From Cercis canadensis (lineage: Eukaryota > Streptophyta > Magnoliopsida > Fabales > Fabaceae): 64,000 nt of DNA. Within the stretch, counting starts at the first letter, position 1, and each line of letters begins with the position of its first letter. Below, in pieces: positions 31,585 to 42,726 of the stretch. The stretch covers positions 1 to 64,000 of the forward strand of contig QAOA01002107.1 in the NCBI GenBank assembly GCA_003255065.1. The letters run 5' to 3'. The notes below the pieces were generated by a model, which searched no databases, was not told the origin of the DNA, and saw only the letters and a program-made list of their open reading frames with translations. The position numbers and the translations under genes are program-made.

Positions 31585-31954
31585 GATGGTAGCTACAATC
31601 ACATCACGGAGATAAAATTAGAAGCACATGTTTTGAAATACAGCTAGAAAATGCTATTTTTGAAAATTAACTTTGATGTTTATACAAGAAAATTAGAATC
31701 TACAAAAAGTTTTTTCCATTTTTTGGTGTAGAAAAATACCTTATGCTCATTTGGCTGAAAGCCCAAACAACATTAGTAATTTGTGTAAGAAGATCATATC
31801 CATTCAAGGCTTCTATTGCATTTTGAGAATCATCGAAATTCTCATATTTAACCAATGCGTAACCTTAAAATCAAATAATTATAATAATTACTTGAACAAC
31901 AATCAAAATATTTATATGATCACATTACCAATCAAGATTACGTTTTGTAAAATT
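31585..31954 (-). pseudogene. Y14-like RRM exon with flanking introns, type B copy 2
   Basis: The exon at 31740-31863 on minus is identical by eye to copy 1, with the same splice-like borders. This near-identity contrasts with the looser match of the surrounding telomere-like text. Confidence 0.75.
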
Positions 31955-34900
31955 ATGATTTAGGGATTATTGCAAAGATTTACAAGTCAAGGGTCTAGGG
32001 TTTAAGATTAATGATCTACAGTTTAGAGTATATGGTAAATGGTTCATTGTCTAAGGTTGACATTTTATGATTTAGGGTTAAGGATTATAGCTCTAGGGTT
32101 TAGTTTAAGAGTCTAGGGTTTAGGGTTAAGGCTCTAAGGTTTTGAGTTTAATGATTAAGGTTAAGCATCTAGAATTTAGGTTAAGGGTTTAAGTTTTAGG
32201 TTTTTAGGTTAAGGATCTAGGATTTAAGGTTTAGAGTCTAAAGTTTACGATTTAGAATTTAGGGTTTAGTAATTAAAGTTAAGCATTTATAGTTGAGGCT
32301 AGGGTTTAAGGTTTAGGGTTTAGGATTTAGAGAATATGGTTAAGTATCTAAGGTTTAGGTTAAGGGTGTAAGGCCTAAAGTTTAGGGTTTAGGGTTAAGC
32401 CAATAGGGTTTAAGATTTAGATATTCAAGTCAAGGGTTTGAGGAATCAAATTTAAGGTTAAATGTCTAAACTTTAGTATTTAGGGTCTATGGTTTTAAGT
32501 TAAGGCTCTAGTTTTTAAGGTTTAGAGATTAGGATTAAGCAACTAGGGCTCAGGATTAGGTTATGGGTATAAGGTCCAGGGTCAGGGTTAAAGGCATAGG
32601 GTTTAGGTTTAGGGTCTACAATTTAAGGTTTAAAGTTTAAGTTTTAGGTTTTGATTTTAAGGTCTTGGTTTTAGAGTTAAGGGTCTATTGTTTGAGGTTT
32701 AAGGTTAAGACTTTACGAATTAGGCTTTTGTGTTTAGGGTGTAAGATTTAGGATTTATGTTCTAATGTTTAAGATTTAGGATCTAATTTGAGAGTTTAAA
32801 GTCTAAGATTTAAGGTTTAGTAGCTAGAGTTTTTTTAGGGTATACAATTTAAGGTTTAAGGATTATAGTTTAAGGTTCGGTTTAGAGTTTAGTTGTTAGG
32901 GATAAGCATCTACTGTTGAGCTTAAGGGTCTAGGATTAAAGTTCTAGGGTTTATGCTTTATGATTTAGGGATTAGGGATAAGAATTTAGAGTTAATGTTA
33001 AAGGTCTAGTGTTTAGGCTATAAGGTGAAGTCTCTAGATTTAGAGTTTAAGGTTTAAGGTTACGGCTTAAAAGTTTAAGATTTAGGGTTAAGAATTAAAG
33101 TTAAGTAATTAGGGCTGAGGTTAAAGGTCTAAGGTTTAAAGGTTATGATTTAAGGTTAAAGATCTAGGATTTAGGGTTTAAGGATTAGGATTAAACATCT
33201 AGAGTTTAGGTTAAAGGTCTAGGATATAGGTTTTAGGGTTAAGGCTCTAGATTAGGGTTTAACATTTAGAAGTTAAGGTTAAACAACTAGGGTTAAGGTT
33301 AAGGGTAGGGTAAGTATCTATTGCCATAAAGATTAGGTTAAAGGTTTAAGGATTAGGGCCTTGTGTTTAGGATTTAGGACTCCAGGTCTTGAGTTTAAGA
33401 AATAGGGTCTAAGGTTAAACATATAAGGTTTAGGTTGAGGGGTTTTAGGTTTCAAGTTTATGATCTAGGTTTCAAGGTTGAGAGTCAAAGGTTTAGGATT
33501 TAGGGTAATTTTTGGGGATTCGGGTTCAAGGTCTAAGTTTTAAGATTTAAGGTCTAGAGTTTAGTATTTAGGGTTTAGAATTAAGGATATAGTATTAAGA
33601 GTTTAGGGTGTAGGTTTTAGGTCTAGGGTTTAGGATTTAAATTTAGAATTTAGGGTTATGACTCGAGTTTAGGATTTAAGTATTAGGGTTAAGTATCTAT
33701 GATTGAACTTAAGGGTCTAGGATTTATGATTTAGGGTCTAAGATTTAATGTTAAGACTCTAAGGTTTAGGATTTAGGATTTAGGAATTAGGGTTAAGCAT
33801 CTAAAGTTTATGTCTCAAGAGTTTAGTTTTTGCGATTAGGGTTAAAGATTTAAGGTCTAGAGTTTAGGGTTAAGTATCTAGAATTTAGGTTAAGGATCTA
33901 AGGTTTAAGATTTAGGGCCTTCAATTTAAGGTCTAGGATTAAGGGTTTAGGGCCTAAGTCTTAAGGGTCAAGGGTGTAGAATTTAGTGTTAAGGGTCTAA
34001 TATTTATGATTTACAGATTAAGGTTAAAGGTTTAGGTTTAGTGTTAAGGTTAAAACTCAAGGGATTATGGCTTCTTGTTTGATGTTAAGTGTCAAGGGTT
34101 TAGGGTTTTGTTTTTAGTGTTAAACATCAAAAGTTTAGGGTTTAATGTTTAGGTTTAAGAGCTTAAAGCTTTAGGGTTTAACATCTAAGGTGTATAGTTT
34201 AGGGCCAAGGGTGAGTGGTCATGAGTTTAGGGTTTATGGTTAAGAGTCTCTAATTTAAGGTTTAGTGTCTAAGGTTTAGTTATGAAGGTTAAAGGTTAAG
34301 AGTTTAAGTTAAGGGCCTAAGTGTTAGGGCTTATGATCTATAGTTTTGGGTTTATTATCTATGATTTAGAGTGAAGGAGTTAAGGTTCAGTCATTAGAGT
34401 TTAAGGTTTAAGGTTTATAAATTAGTGTTAACCATCTAAGGCTTCAAATTAAGTTAAGGATCTAGGGTTTAGTAGGATTTAGGGTTTATTGCCTAGGGTT
34501 TTGGATTTAAAGTTACAAGTCATAAGTTTAAGGTATAGGGTCTATGATTCAACATCTAGGATTTAGGGAATAAGTTAAAGGTATATAGTTTAGGGTTTTG
34601 GATCTATGGTTTAAGGATTAAGGCTTTGGATCTAAATTTTAGGATTTAACGTATAGGGCCTATAGTTCAACATCTAATATTTAGGGAATATGTTAAAGGT
34701 ATATAGTTTAGGACTTTGGATCTAGGGTTTAAGGATTAAAGCTTTGGATTTAGGTTCTAGGGTTTAGAATTTAAGGATTACTGCTTTGTTTTTAAAGTTT
34801 AGGGTTTATAATTTAAGATTTAAGGTTATGGCTCTAGGGTTAAGGGTTTATGATTCAACATCTAGGGTTGAGGTTAAGGGTCTAAGATTTAGGGTTTAAG

Positions 34901-37900
34901 GTTTACAGATTAGGGTTAAGCATATATAATTTAGGGTTAGGGGTCAAGGGTGTAAGATTTAAGGTTAGAGTCTATAGTTTAAGGTTTATGGATTAAGGAT
35001 TGAGGTTAAGCAATTAAGGCTTAGGAATAGGTTAAGGGTCTAGGATATATAATTTAGGGTTTAGGATATATGGTTTAAAGCTTAAAGTTTAGTACCTAGG
35101 GTTTATGACTTAGGGTTACGAGTCTTAAGTTTAGGTTGTAGGTTCTAGGGTTTAGGTTAAGGGTCTATGATCTAGGATTTAGGATCTAAGATTTAGTGTT
35201 CAAGATTTAGGTAAAGGTCTAGGATTTAGAGCTTAGGATAAAGGGTTTAGGGTCTAAGGTTTAGGTTTAAGCCTATGGGGTCTAGGTTTTAGGATTTAGG
35301 ATTATGGCTCAAGAGTTTAAGGTATAGGGTCTAGGGTTAAGCATTTAGGATTTAGGTTTAGGGTCTAGGTTTTTGGCTTTAGAATCTTGGTTTTAAGTTT
35401 GAAGGTCAAGGGTTTGGAGTTTAGGGATTATTATTTAGGGTCTAGTATCTAAGGTTTAAAGCATAAGACTTTGGGTTAAGGTTCTAGAGTTTAGGGTTTA
35501 GAGTCTAAATTTTAGGATATAATGTTTAGGGTTTAGGATTTAGTGTTTATAATTTAATGTTTAGGATTACCTCTAGGGTTTATGGTTAAGTGTTTAAAGT
35601 TAAGCATCTAAGGTTGAGGTTGAGGTTCTAGGTGGCTTATGGTTTAAGGTTAAAGCTCTAGGATTTAAGGTTTTGGGATTAAAGTTAAGCATCTATAGTT
35701 TAGGTTAAGGGTCATAGGTGTAAGGTTAAGGGTTAAGGATATAAAGCTTAGGGTTTAGGGTCTAGGGTTAAAGGCTAGGGTTCATGTTAAGAGTATAGGA
35801 ATTTAGAGTATAGAGACTATGCTTTAGGGTTTAAGATTTATGATTAAGGGTCATGAGTTTAGGTTATATAGTCAAGGAGTTAAGGTTAAGCATCTAGTGT
35901 TTAGTTTAAGGCTAAATGGCTTATTAGGGTCTAAAGATTAAGGTTAAGTGTTTAGAATTTAGGGTTTAATTTCTAGAGTTAGTGGTATAGATTTTACGAT
36001 GTAAGGTCTATGGTTTATGGTTTCGTGTTTCAAGTTTAGGTGGTTTAAGGTCTACAATTTAGGTTTTAGTATCTACGATTAAAGGGTTGGGTTTTATGTT
36101 AATGGTCTAGGGTTTAGGACTTAGGATCTAGTAATTAGTGTGAAGGATGAAAGGTCTAAGGATTAGGATTAAAGGCCTAAGGTTTAGGTAAAAGGTGTAA
36201 GGTTCATAGTTTTGGGTATACAATTTAAGATTTAGGGTTCAAGTTTTAAGGCATAGGGTTTAGCATGAAGGTTTACTGACTAAATTTATAATTTAGTGTT
36301 TAGGGTTTAATTTTTAGGGCTAAGGGTCTATGATTTAGCATTTAGTTTTTAGGGTTAGAGGTCTAGGATTAAGGGTCTAAGATTAGGGGTCAAAGATTTA
36401 AAGTTCAAGGTCTAAGGTTTAGATTCTAAGATTTAGGATTTAGAGTTTAAAGGTTAAGATCTAGAGTTTAAGGTGTTTTGTCTAGGGTTTAAAGGCTTAG
36501 GGTTTAATTAACAATCTAAGGTTTAAGGTTTAGTATCTAGGATCTAGTATCTAAGTTATAGAAATTAAGGTTTAGTATTTAGAATCTAATAGTTAAGGTC
36601 TTGGTTTTAGAGTATAAGGTGTAGGATTTAAAGTTTAGCGTTTAGTGTCTAGGGTTAAAATTTGGGATTATGGGTCAAGTGTTTTAAGGTACAGGATCTA
36701 AGGTTAAGCACCTAAGATTTAGGTTTGGTCTAAGATTTTGGATTTAGGATCTTGGTCTTAAGTTTGAGGGTCAAGAGTTTAGAATTTAAGATTTAGGGTT
36801 ATATTTAGAGTTTAGGATTTCAAGTTAAGGTTCTAGGATTTAGGAACTAAGTTTTAAGGTATAGCGTCTAGGACTTAAAGTTTATAGTTTGTAGTTTAGC
36901 GTTTAGGATTGTGGTACTAGGGTTTAGGGTAAAGGATCTAGGATTAAGGTTTTAAGGTTTAGGATCCAAGTTGTTTAAGATTTAGGGTTAAAGCTCTAAA
37001 GTCTAGAGTTTTAAGATTAAAGTTAAGCATCCAGAATTTAGGTTAAAGGTTTAGGGTTTATGGTTTAGAGTTAAGGATCTGGGGTTTAGAATTTAGGATT
37101 AAAGGCCTAGGGTTNGTTTATAGTTTGTAGTTTAACGTTTAGGATTGTGGTACTAGGGTTTAGGGTTTAGGGTAAAGGATCTAGGATTAAGGTTTTAAGG
37201 TTTAGGATCCAGGTTGTTTAAGATTTAGGGTTAAGGCTCTAAAGTCTAGGGTTTTAGGATTAAAGTTAAGCATCCAGAATTTAGGTTAAGGGTCTAGGGT
37301 TTATGGTTTAGAGTTAAGGATCTGGGGTTTAGAATTTAGGATTAAAGGCCTAGGGTTCATATTAAGAGTCTAGGGTTTAGAGTTTTGAGATTATGATTTA
37401 GAGTTTAGTTTCTGGAGTTTAAGATTTACAATTAAAGGTCATGAGTTTAGGGTATTAGGTCAAGTGTTTTGTGTTAAGCATCTTTAGATAAAAGGTATAT
37501 AGTTTTGTAAGGTCTAGGATTTAGTTTTTATGGTTGTATCTAGGGTTTATGATATAGGTTTTATAATTTAGGGTTCAAGGTTTTGGGTTTGGATTTAGTG
37601 TCTACGATTAAGGGCTTAGAGTTTACATTAAAGGTCTAGGATTTAGGGCCTAGGATCTAGCATTTAGGTTGAAGGATGAAGAGTCTAGGGATTAGGGTAA
37701 AGGGCCTAGGGTTTAGGTTAAAGGTGTAGGGTTTATAGTTTAGGGCATACGATTTAAGGTTTAGAATTCAAGTTTTAAGCTATAGGGTTTAGGAATAAAA
37801 GTTTAGTGTCTAGGATTTATGATTTAGATTTTAGGGTTAGGAGTCTGAGGGTTAGTTTCTAGGGTTAAGGGTCTAGGATTTAAGGTTAGAGGTCAAGAAT

Positions 37901-40520
37901 GTAAGATATAAGATTTAGGGTAAAGGGTTTATGTTTTCAATTAAATGTCTATGTTTTAGGGTTTAAGGTTTAGGATTTAAGATTTAGGATTTAGAGTTTA
38001 AAGGTTAGGGTATAAGGTTTAAGGTTTAGTTTTAAAGGCTTATGGTTTAATTAATAATCTAAGGTTTCTGGTTTAGTGTCTAAGTTCTAGGACTTAAGGT
38101 TTAGAGTTTAAGATTTAGGGTCTTAGTTTTAGAGTATAGGCCACAGGGTTTAGTGTTTAAGGTTTAGTGTCTATAACTGAGAGTTTAGCATTTCATATTG
38201 AGTGCTAAACATTGAGAGTTTAGAGTTTAGGATTTAGGGTTTCAATTTTAGTGTTAAACATCGAGTTAAGGGTTTAGGGTCTAGGCTTAATGGGTTAGTG
38301 TCTAGGGTGTATCATTTAGGGCCTAAGGTTAATGGTTAGCCTTTAGGATTTAGGGTCTAGGATTTCCATTAAGGGTCTAAGCATTAGGGCTTATAATATA
38401 AGGCTTAGGCTTAAAGGTCAAGAGTTTAAATTGAATGTTTAATATCTAGGGTTTAGGATTAAGGGTTTAAAGTTAAGCTAGTCAGGTTGGATTAGGGTTA
38501 AACATCTAGGGTTTAAGATTAGGTTAAAGGTCTAGAGTTTAAGGTCTATTATTTAAAGATTGGATTTATTGTCTAGGGTTTTAAATTTAGGGTTATGAGT
38601 TTAAGGTATAAAGCTTAAGGTTCATCATCTAAGGTTTATGAATTAGGTTAAAAGGTCTATGGTTTAGGGCTTTGGTTCTAAGGTTTAAAGATAAGGGTTT
38701 AAGGTTAAATATCTAAGATTGGCGTTAAGGGTCTAGGATTTAGGGTTCAAGATGTAGGGTTAAGAATCTAAAATTTAGGGTTAAGCATCTAGGGTTTAGA
38801 TTAAAGGTCTAGATTTATGGTTAAGGGTCAAGGGTCAAGAGTGTAAGGTTTAAGGTTTAAGTTATAAGGTCTATGGTTTAGAGTTTAAGTTTAAAAGTTT
38901 AGGGTACAAGATTAAGGGTTAAGGATTTAGAGTTTAGTGTTTAAATTTAGGGTTTAAGGTTTAAGAAATAAGGTTAAAAAACTAGGGCTTAAGATTAAGG
39001 GTCTAAGGTTTAGGGTTTAGTATCAAGGGTTTATGATTTAAGGTTACAAGTCTTGAGTTTAAGCAATAGGTTTTAGTGTTTAGGTTAAGAGACTATGATT
39101 TAGGGTTTGGAGTCTAGGGTTTAGGATTTATGGTTTTGGTTAAGGGCTTTGGATCATGGGTTTAATGTTTATAATTTAGGGATTTGGATATGATGTCTAA
39201 GATCTATATTTTAGGATTTAGGGTTTAAGGTAAAGCCGCTAAGATTTAGTGTCTATGATCTAAGGTTAAAGTCTATGATATAGGGTTTAGTATCTATGGT
39301 TAGGATTTAGGATTATAGGTCAGGAGTTTAAAGTAAGCATCTAGGATCTAGGTTTAGGGTCTAGAATTTTAGGTTTAGGATCTTGGTTTTAAGTTTGAGG
39401 GTCAAGAGTTTAGGATTTAGAGTTTTGTATTTAAGGTTTAAGGTCTAGGGTTTCGGGTTAAGATTTAGGAATTTAAGAATTTAAGATTTAGAGACTAAGT
39501 TTTAAGGTAATGTGTCTAGTGCTTAGGGTTTAGGATTATGGCACTAGGGTTTAGGGTTAAGTGTTTTGGGTTAAAGGTCTAAGATTTATTTTTTAAGATT
39601 AGGGTCTAGGTGGTTTAAAATTTAGGGTTTTGAAATTAAAGTTAAGGATTTATAGTTTAGGTTAAGGGTCTAGGGTGTATGATTTAGAGTTAAAGATCTA
39701 AGGTTTAAGATTTAGAATTAAAGACCTAGGGTTCATATAAAGAATCTAAGGTTTAGAGTTTAGAGACTACAATTTAGGGTTTAATTTCTAGAGTTTAGGA
39801 TTTACAGTTAAGGGTCATGAATTTAGAGTAAGCATCTTTAGATTAAGGGTATATGGTTTCATAGGGTCTAAGATTTAGAGTTTAGAGTCTATGGTTATGT
39901 GTCTAGGGTTTATGATATAGGTTATATGGTTTATGGTTTAAGGTTTTGGGCCCAGGGTTTAGTGTCAACGATATAGGATTAAGAATTTAGGGTTTACATT
40001 AACGGTTTAGGATTTAAGGCTTAGAATCTAAGGTTTAGGATTAAGGGTCAAAGGTCCAGGGATTAAGGTTTAAGTTGAATGTGTAGTGTTTATTATTTAG
40101 GGCATACGGTTTAATCTTTAGGGTTTAGAATTTCGAGTTAAAGGTCTATTGTATCGGTTAAGGGGTCTAGGGTTAGGGTTTAGGATTTAGAGTTTTGAGT
40201 TTAAAAGTTTAAGGTTCAAGGTTTAGGTTGTTATGTCTAGGGTTTAGAATATATAGTTAAGGGTCATGAGTTTAGAGTATAGGGTCTAAAGTCTAGGTTT
40301 AAGCATGTAAGATTTAAGTTAAGGGTATAGGGTTTTGCGTTTAGGATTTTGTGTCTAGGGTTTAAAATTTAGAATATAGGGTATAGCATCTAGAATTTAG
40401 GGTTTAGTGTCTACGGATTATGATTCAGTGTTTATACTTTAGAGTTTAGGATTTAGGATTTAGTGTCTAAGGTTTACGATTTAGTGTTTAAAATTCAGAG
40501 TTAAGCATTTATAGTTGAGG
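31955..40520 (+). repeat. Telomere-like block C, unit 2 (most complete copy)
   Basis: About 8.5 kb of degenerate TTTAGGG text. The part 39053-40520 has no counterpart in units 1 and 3 because of the gaps there. A 236-bp duplication around the single N at 37115 is probably an assembly join. No gene. Confidence 0.9.
36880..37351 (+). repeat. 236-bp duplication flanking a single N
   Basis: The phrase gtttatagtttgtagttta begins at 36880 and at 37116, directly after N at 37115. The two copies are near-identical through ggattaaaggcctagggtt, consistent with two overlapping contigs joined end to end. Confidence 0.75.
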
Positions 40521-40580
40521 TTAAAGTAATACAGCTATAAGCTCATCATAGAGATGAAATTAAAAGCACGTGTTTTGAAT
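40521..40580 (-). pseudogene. Remnant of Y14-like segment, type A copy 3 (exon deleted)
   Basis: The text acagctataagctcatcat, then gagatgaaattaaaagcac and gtgttttgaa matches the first 55 bp of the type A segment (12041 on). It then jumps to tttagtttagggattagtc, which matches 12343 on. About 250 bp including the whole exon are gone. Confidence 0.65.
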
Positions 40581-41276
40581 TTAGTTTAGGGATTAGTCTT
40601 AAGCATCTAGGGTTTAAGGTCATGGCTCAATGGCTTACAGTTTAGTATTAAGGGTCTAGGGTTTAGGGTATAAGTCAATGATTTAGGGTTGACATTTTAT
40701 AAAGTAGGGTTTAGGATTGTAGCTCTAAGGTTAAGCTTAGAACTTAGGATTTAGGGTTTAATGTTAAGGCTCTAAAGTTTAGCGTTTAATGATTAGGATT
40801 AAGCATCTAGAGTTTAGGTTAAGGGTTTAGGTTTTTGGGTTAATGCTCTATGATTTAAGGTTTAGAGTTTAGAGTTTAAAGTTTAAGATTTAAGATTTAG
40901 AATTAGGGTTAAGCATTTATAATTGAGGCTAAAGTTTAAGGTTTAGGGTCAAGGATCTAGAGTTAAGGATTATGGTTAAGTATCTAAGGTTTAGATTAAG
41001 GTTGTAGATAAAGTTTAAGATTTAAGATTTAGAATTAGGGTTAAGCATTTATAACTGAGGCTAAAGTTTAAGGTTTAGGGTCAAGGATCTAGGGTTAAGG
41101 ATTATGGTTAAGTATCTAAGGTTTAGATTAAGGCTGTAGGGCCTAAGGTTTAGGATTTAGGGTTCAAAATTTAAGGTTAAGGGCCAAGGCAATAGGGTTT
41201 AGAGATTTAGGTTAAGGGTCCATAGTTTAAGGTTTAGGGAATTAAATTTAAGGTTAAACATCTAGAGTTTAGTATT
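40581..41276 (+). repeat. Telomere-like sequence before mutator copy 3, with 132-bp duplication
   Basis: Matches 12344-12898. A tandem duplication of 132 bp (aaagtttaagatttaagatt at 40878 and at 41010) is specific to this place. It ends with target duplicate TTTAGTATT at 41268-41276. Confidence 0.85.
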
Positions 41277-41629
41277 GAGTAAAACCCATTTTTGGTCCTT
41301 GAAAGATTGTTTCTGTGACACTTTAGTCCTACAATTATTTTTACCGACACTTTAGTCCCTGAAAGATCATTTCATCCACCATTTTAGTCCTCCGCTAAGG
41401 TTTGTTAGTGGGACTTAACAAAAAATGTCATGTGGCACATTAAGTGTTGACGTGTCCGTTATGTGCTGATGTGGCACATTAAAAAAAAAATTTAAAAATC
41501 CCTCCTCTCTCATTTCTCTCTCTCTCTCCTCTCTCTTCCCCGTCTCCTCTACACCTTTCTCGCTTCAACTTAGGTGAGAGAAAGACTAGCCAAACTAGTT
41601 CCAATCGTGAGCTAGCAATCATAGTGCAA

Positions 41630-41966
41630 TTACTCAGGGGCAGCAAGTGCTTCATCTTCCTCTTGTTGCTTGGCCTCCTCAAGTCCTCTTTAGTTTTCCC
41701 TTATTATTGGCAAGAATGACAATGTCAACATAACGCATTGGAGAATCAGTGTCACAGAAAGCAATAGTTGGTATATTTCCAAGAGCAACTTCCTTAATGG
41801 GCTGTAATCAAATAAATACAGTAAGGAGTGTGCCTTCCTGCAATTGCATAGGCGCCAGTGTACTGAGCAAACTTAAGAACAACTCTCTGACCATAAGGCC
41901 TGGCTGTACTGAAGCTTTTCCTATGTTTTATCGAGGTTGATAATGTAAATGTCACTCTTCACGTGG
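41630..41966 (-). pseudogene. Ribosomal protein SA (uS2) gene fragments, copy 3
   Basis: Same layout as copy 1, with the TAA at 41630-41632 on minus. One extra change near the N-terminal piece (tatcgaggttg for taccgaggttg) gives Asp for Gly. Shared stops mean it was already dead before amplification. Confidence 0.85.
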
Positions 41967-42188
41967 AGTGCATGCCCAAGTACCTCTTCACCGAGTTGAC
42001 TCGGTATAAGTTACATATACCCCTTTTCTTCATCACCGAGTTGACTCAGTTACATGTACCCTTTCATTTTCACAATGCACCAGTCACCCTTCACGTTCTC
42101 CTAAGCCAAGAAGATCTCATCATGTGCTAAGCTCATGGACTAAGTCCACCCAAGCGGGAGAGTACTCAGCTAATAGGTATGAGGATGG
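41967..42188. other. Unidentified mutator segment with ACCGAGTTGACTC motifs, copy 3
   Basis: Counterpart of 13588-13808. The terminal run here is caagcgggagag. Confidence 0.5.
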
Positions 42189-42504
42189 CGGAGAAAGAGA
42201 AAGAGATATGAGAGTGAGAGGGAGATATGGCGAAGAGAGAGAGATGAGAGTGAGAGGGAGATGGTGGACAGAAAGAGATATAAGAGTGAGACAAAGATGG
42301 AAGAGAGAGAGAGAGATGGCAGAGAAAAAGAGAGATAAGAGATAGAGGAGAGGAAGAGATGAGATGAGAATGAAAGGGAGATGGCAAAGAGAAAAAGAGA
42401 TAAGAGTGAGAGGGAGATGGAGGAGAGAGAGATGAAAATGAGAGAGAGATAAGAGTGGGAAGGGGAGAGGGGGAAGAGAGAGAGAGAGAAAAGATATAGG
42501 AGGG
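42189..42504 (+). repeat. GA-rich minisatellite, copy 3 (contracted)
   Basis: Same purine-rich units as copy 1 but about 60 bp shorter, lacking roughly two units near 42420. Confidence 0.85.
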
Positions 42505-42726
42505 ATTTTTTTAAAATTTTTTAATGTGTCACATCAGCACATAACAGACACGTCAGCACATAACATGTCACATGACATTTTTTGTTAAGTCCCACTAATA
42601 GACCCTAGCAGATGACTAAAATGGCTGACAAAATGATCTTTCAGGGACTAAAGTGTCAGTAAAAATGATTAGAGGACTAAAGTGTCACTGAAGTAATCTT
42701 TCAAGGACCAAAAAGGGATTTTACTC

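Larger units (their letters stand above)
41277..42726. mobile_element. Non-autonomous Mutator-like element, copy 3
   Basis: Ends GAGTAAAA and TTTTACTC; target duplicates TTTAGTATT at 41268-41276 and 42727-42735. It is shorter than the others (1,450 bp) because the GA minisatellite lost about 60 bp. Confidence 0.9.
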
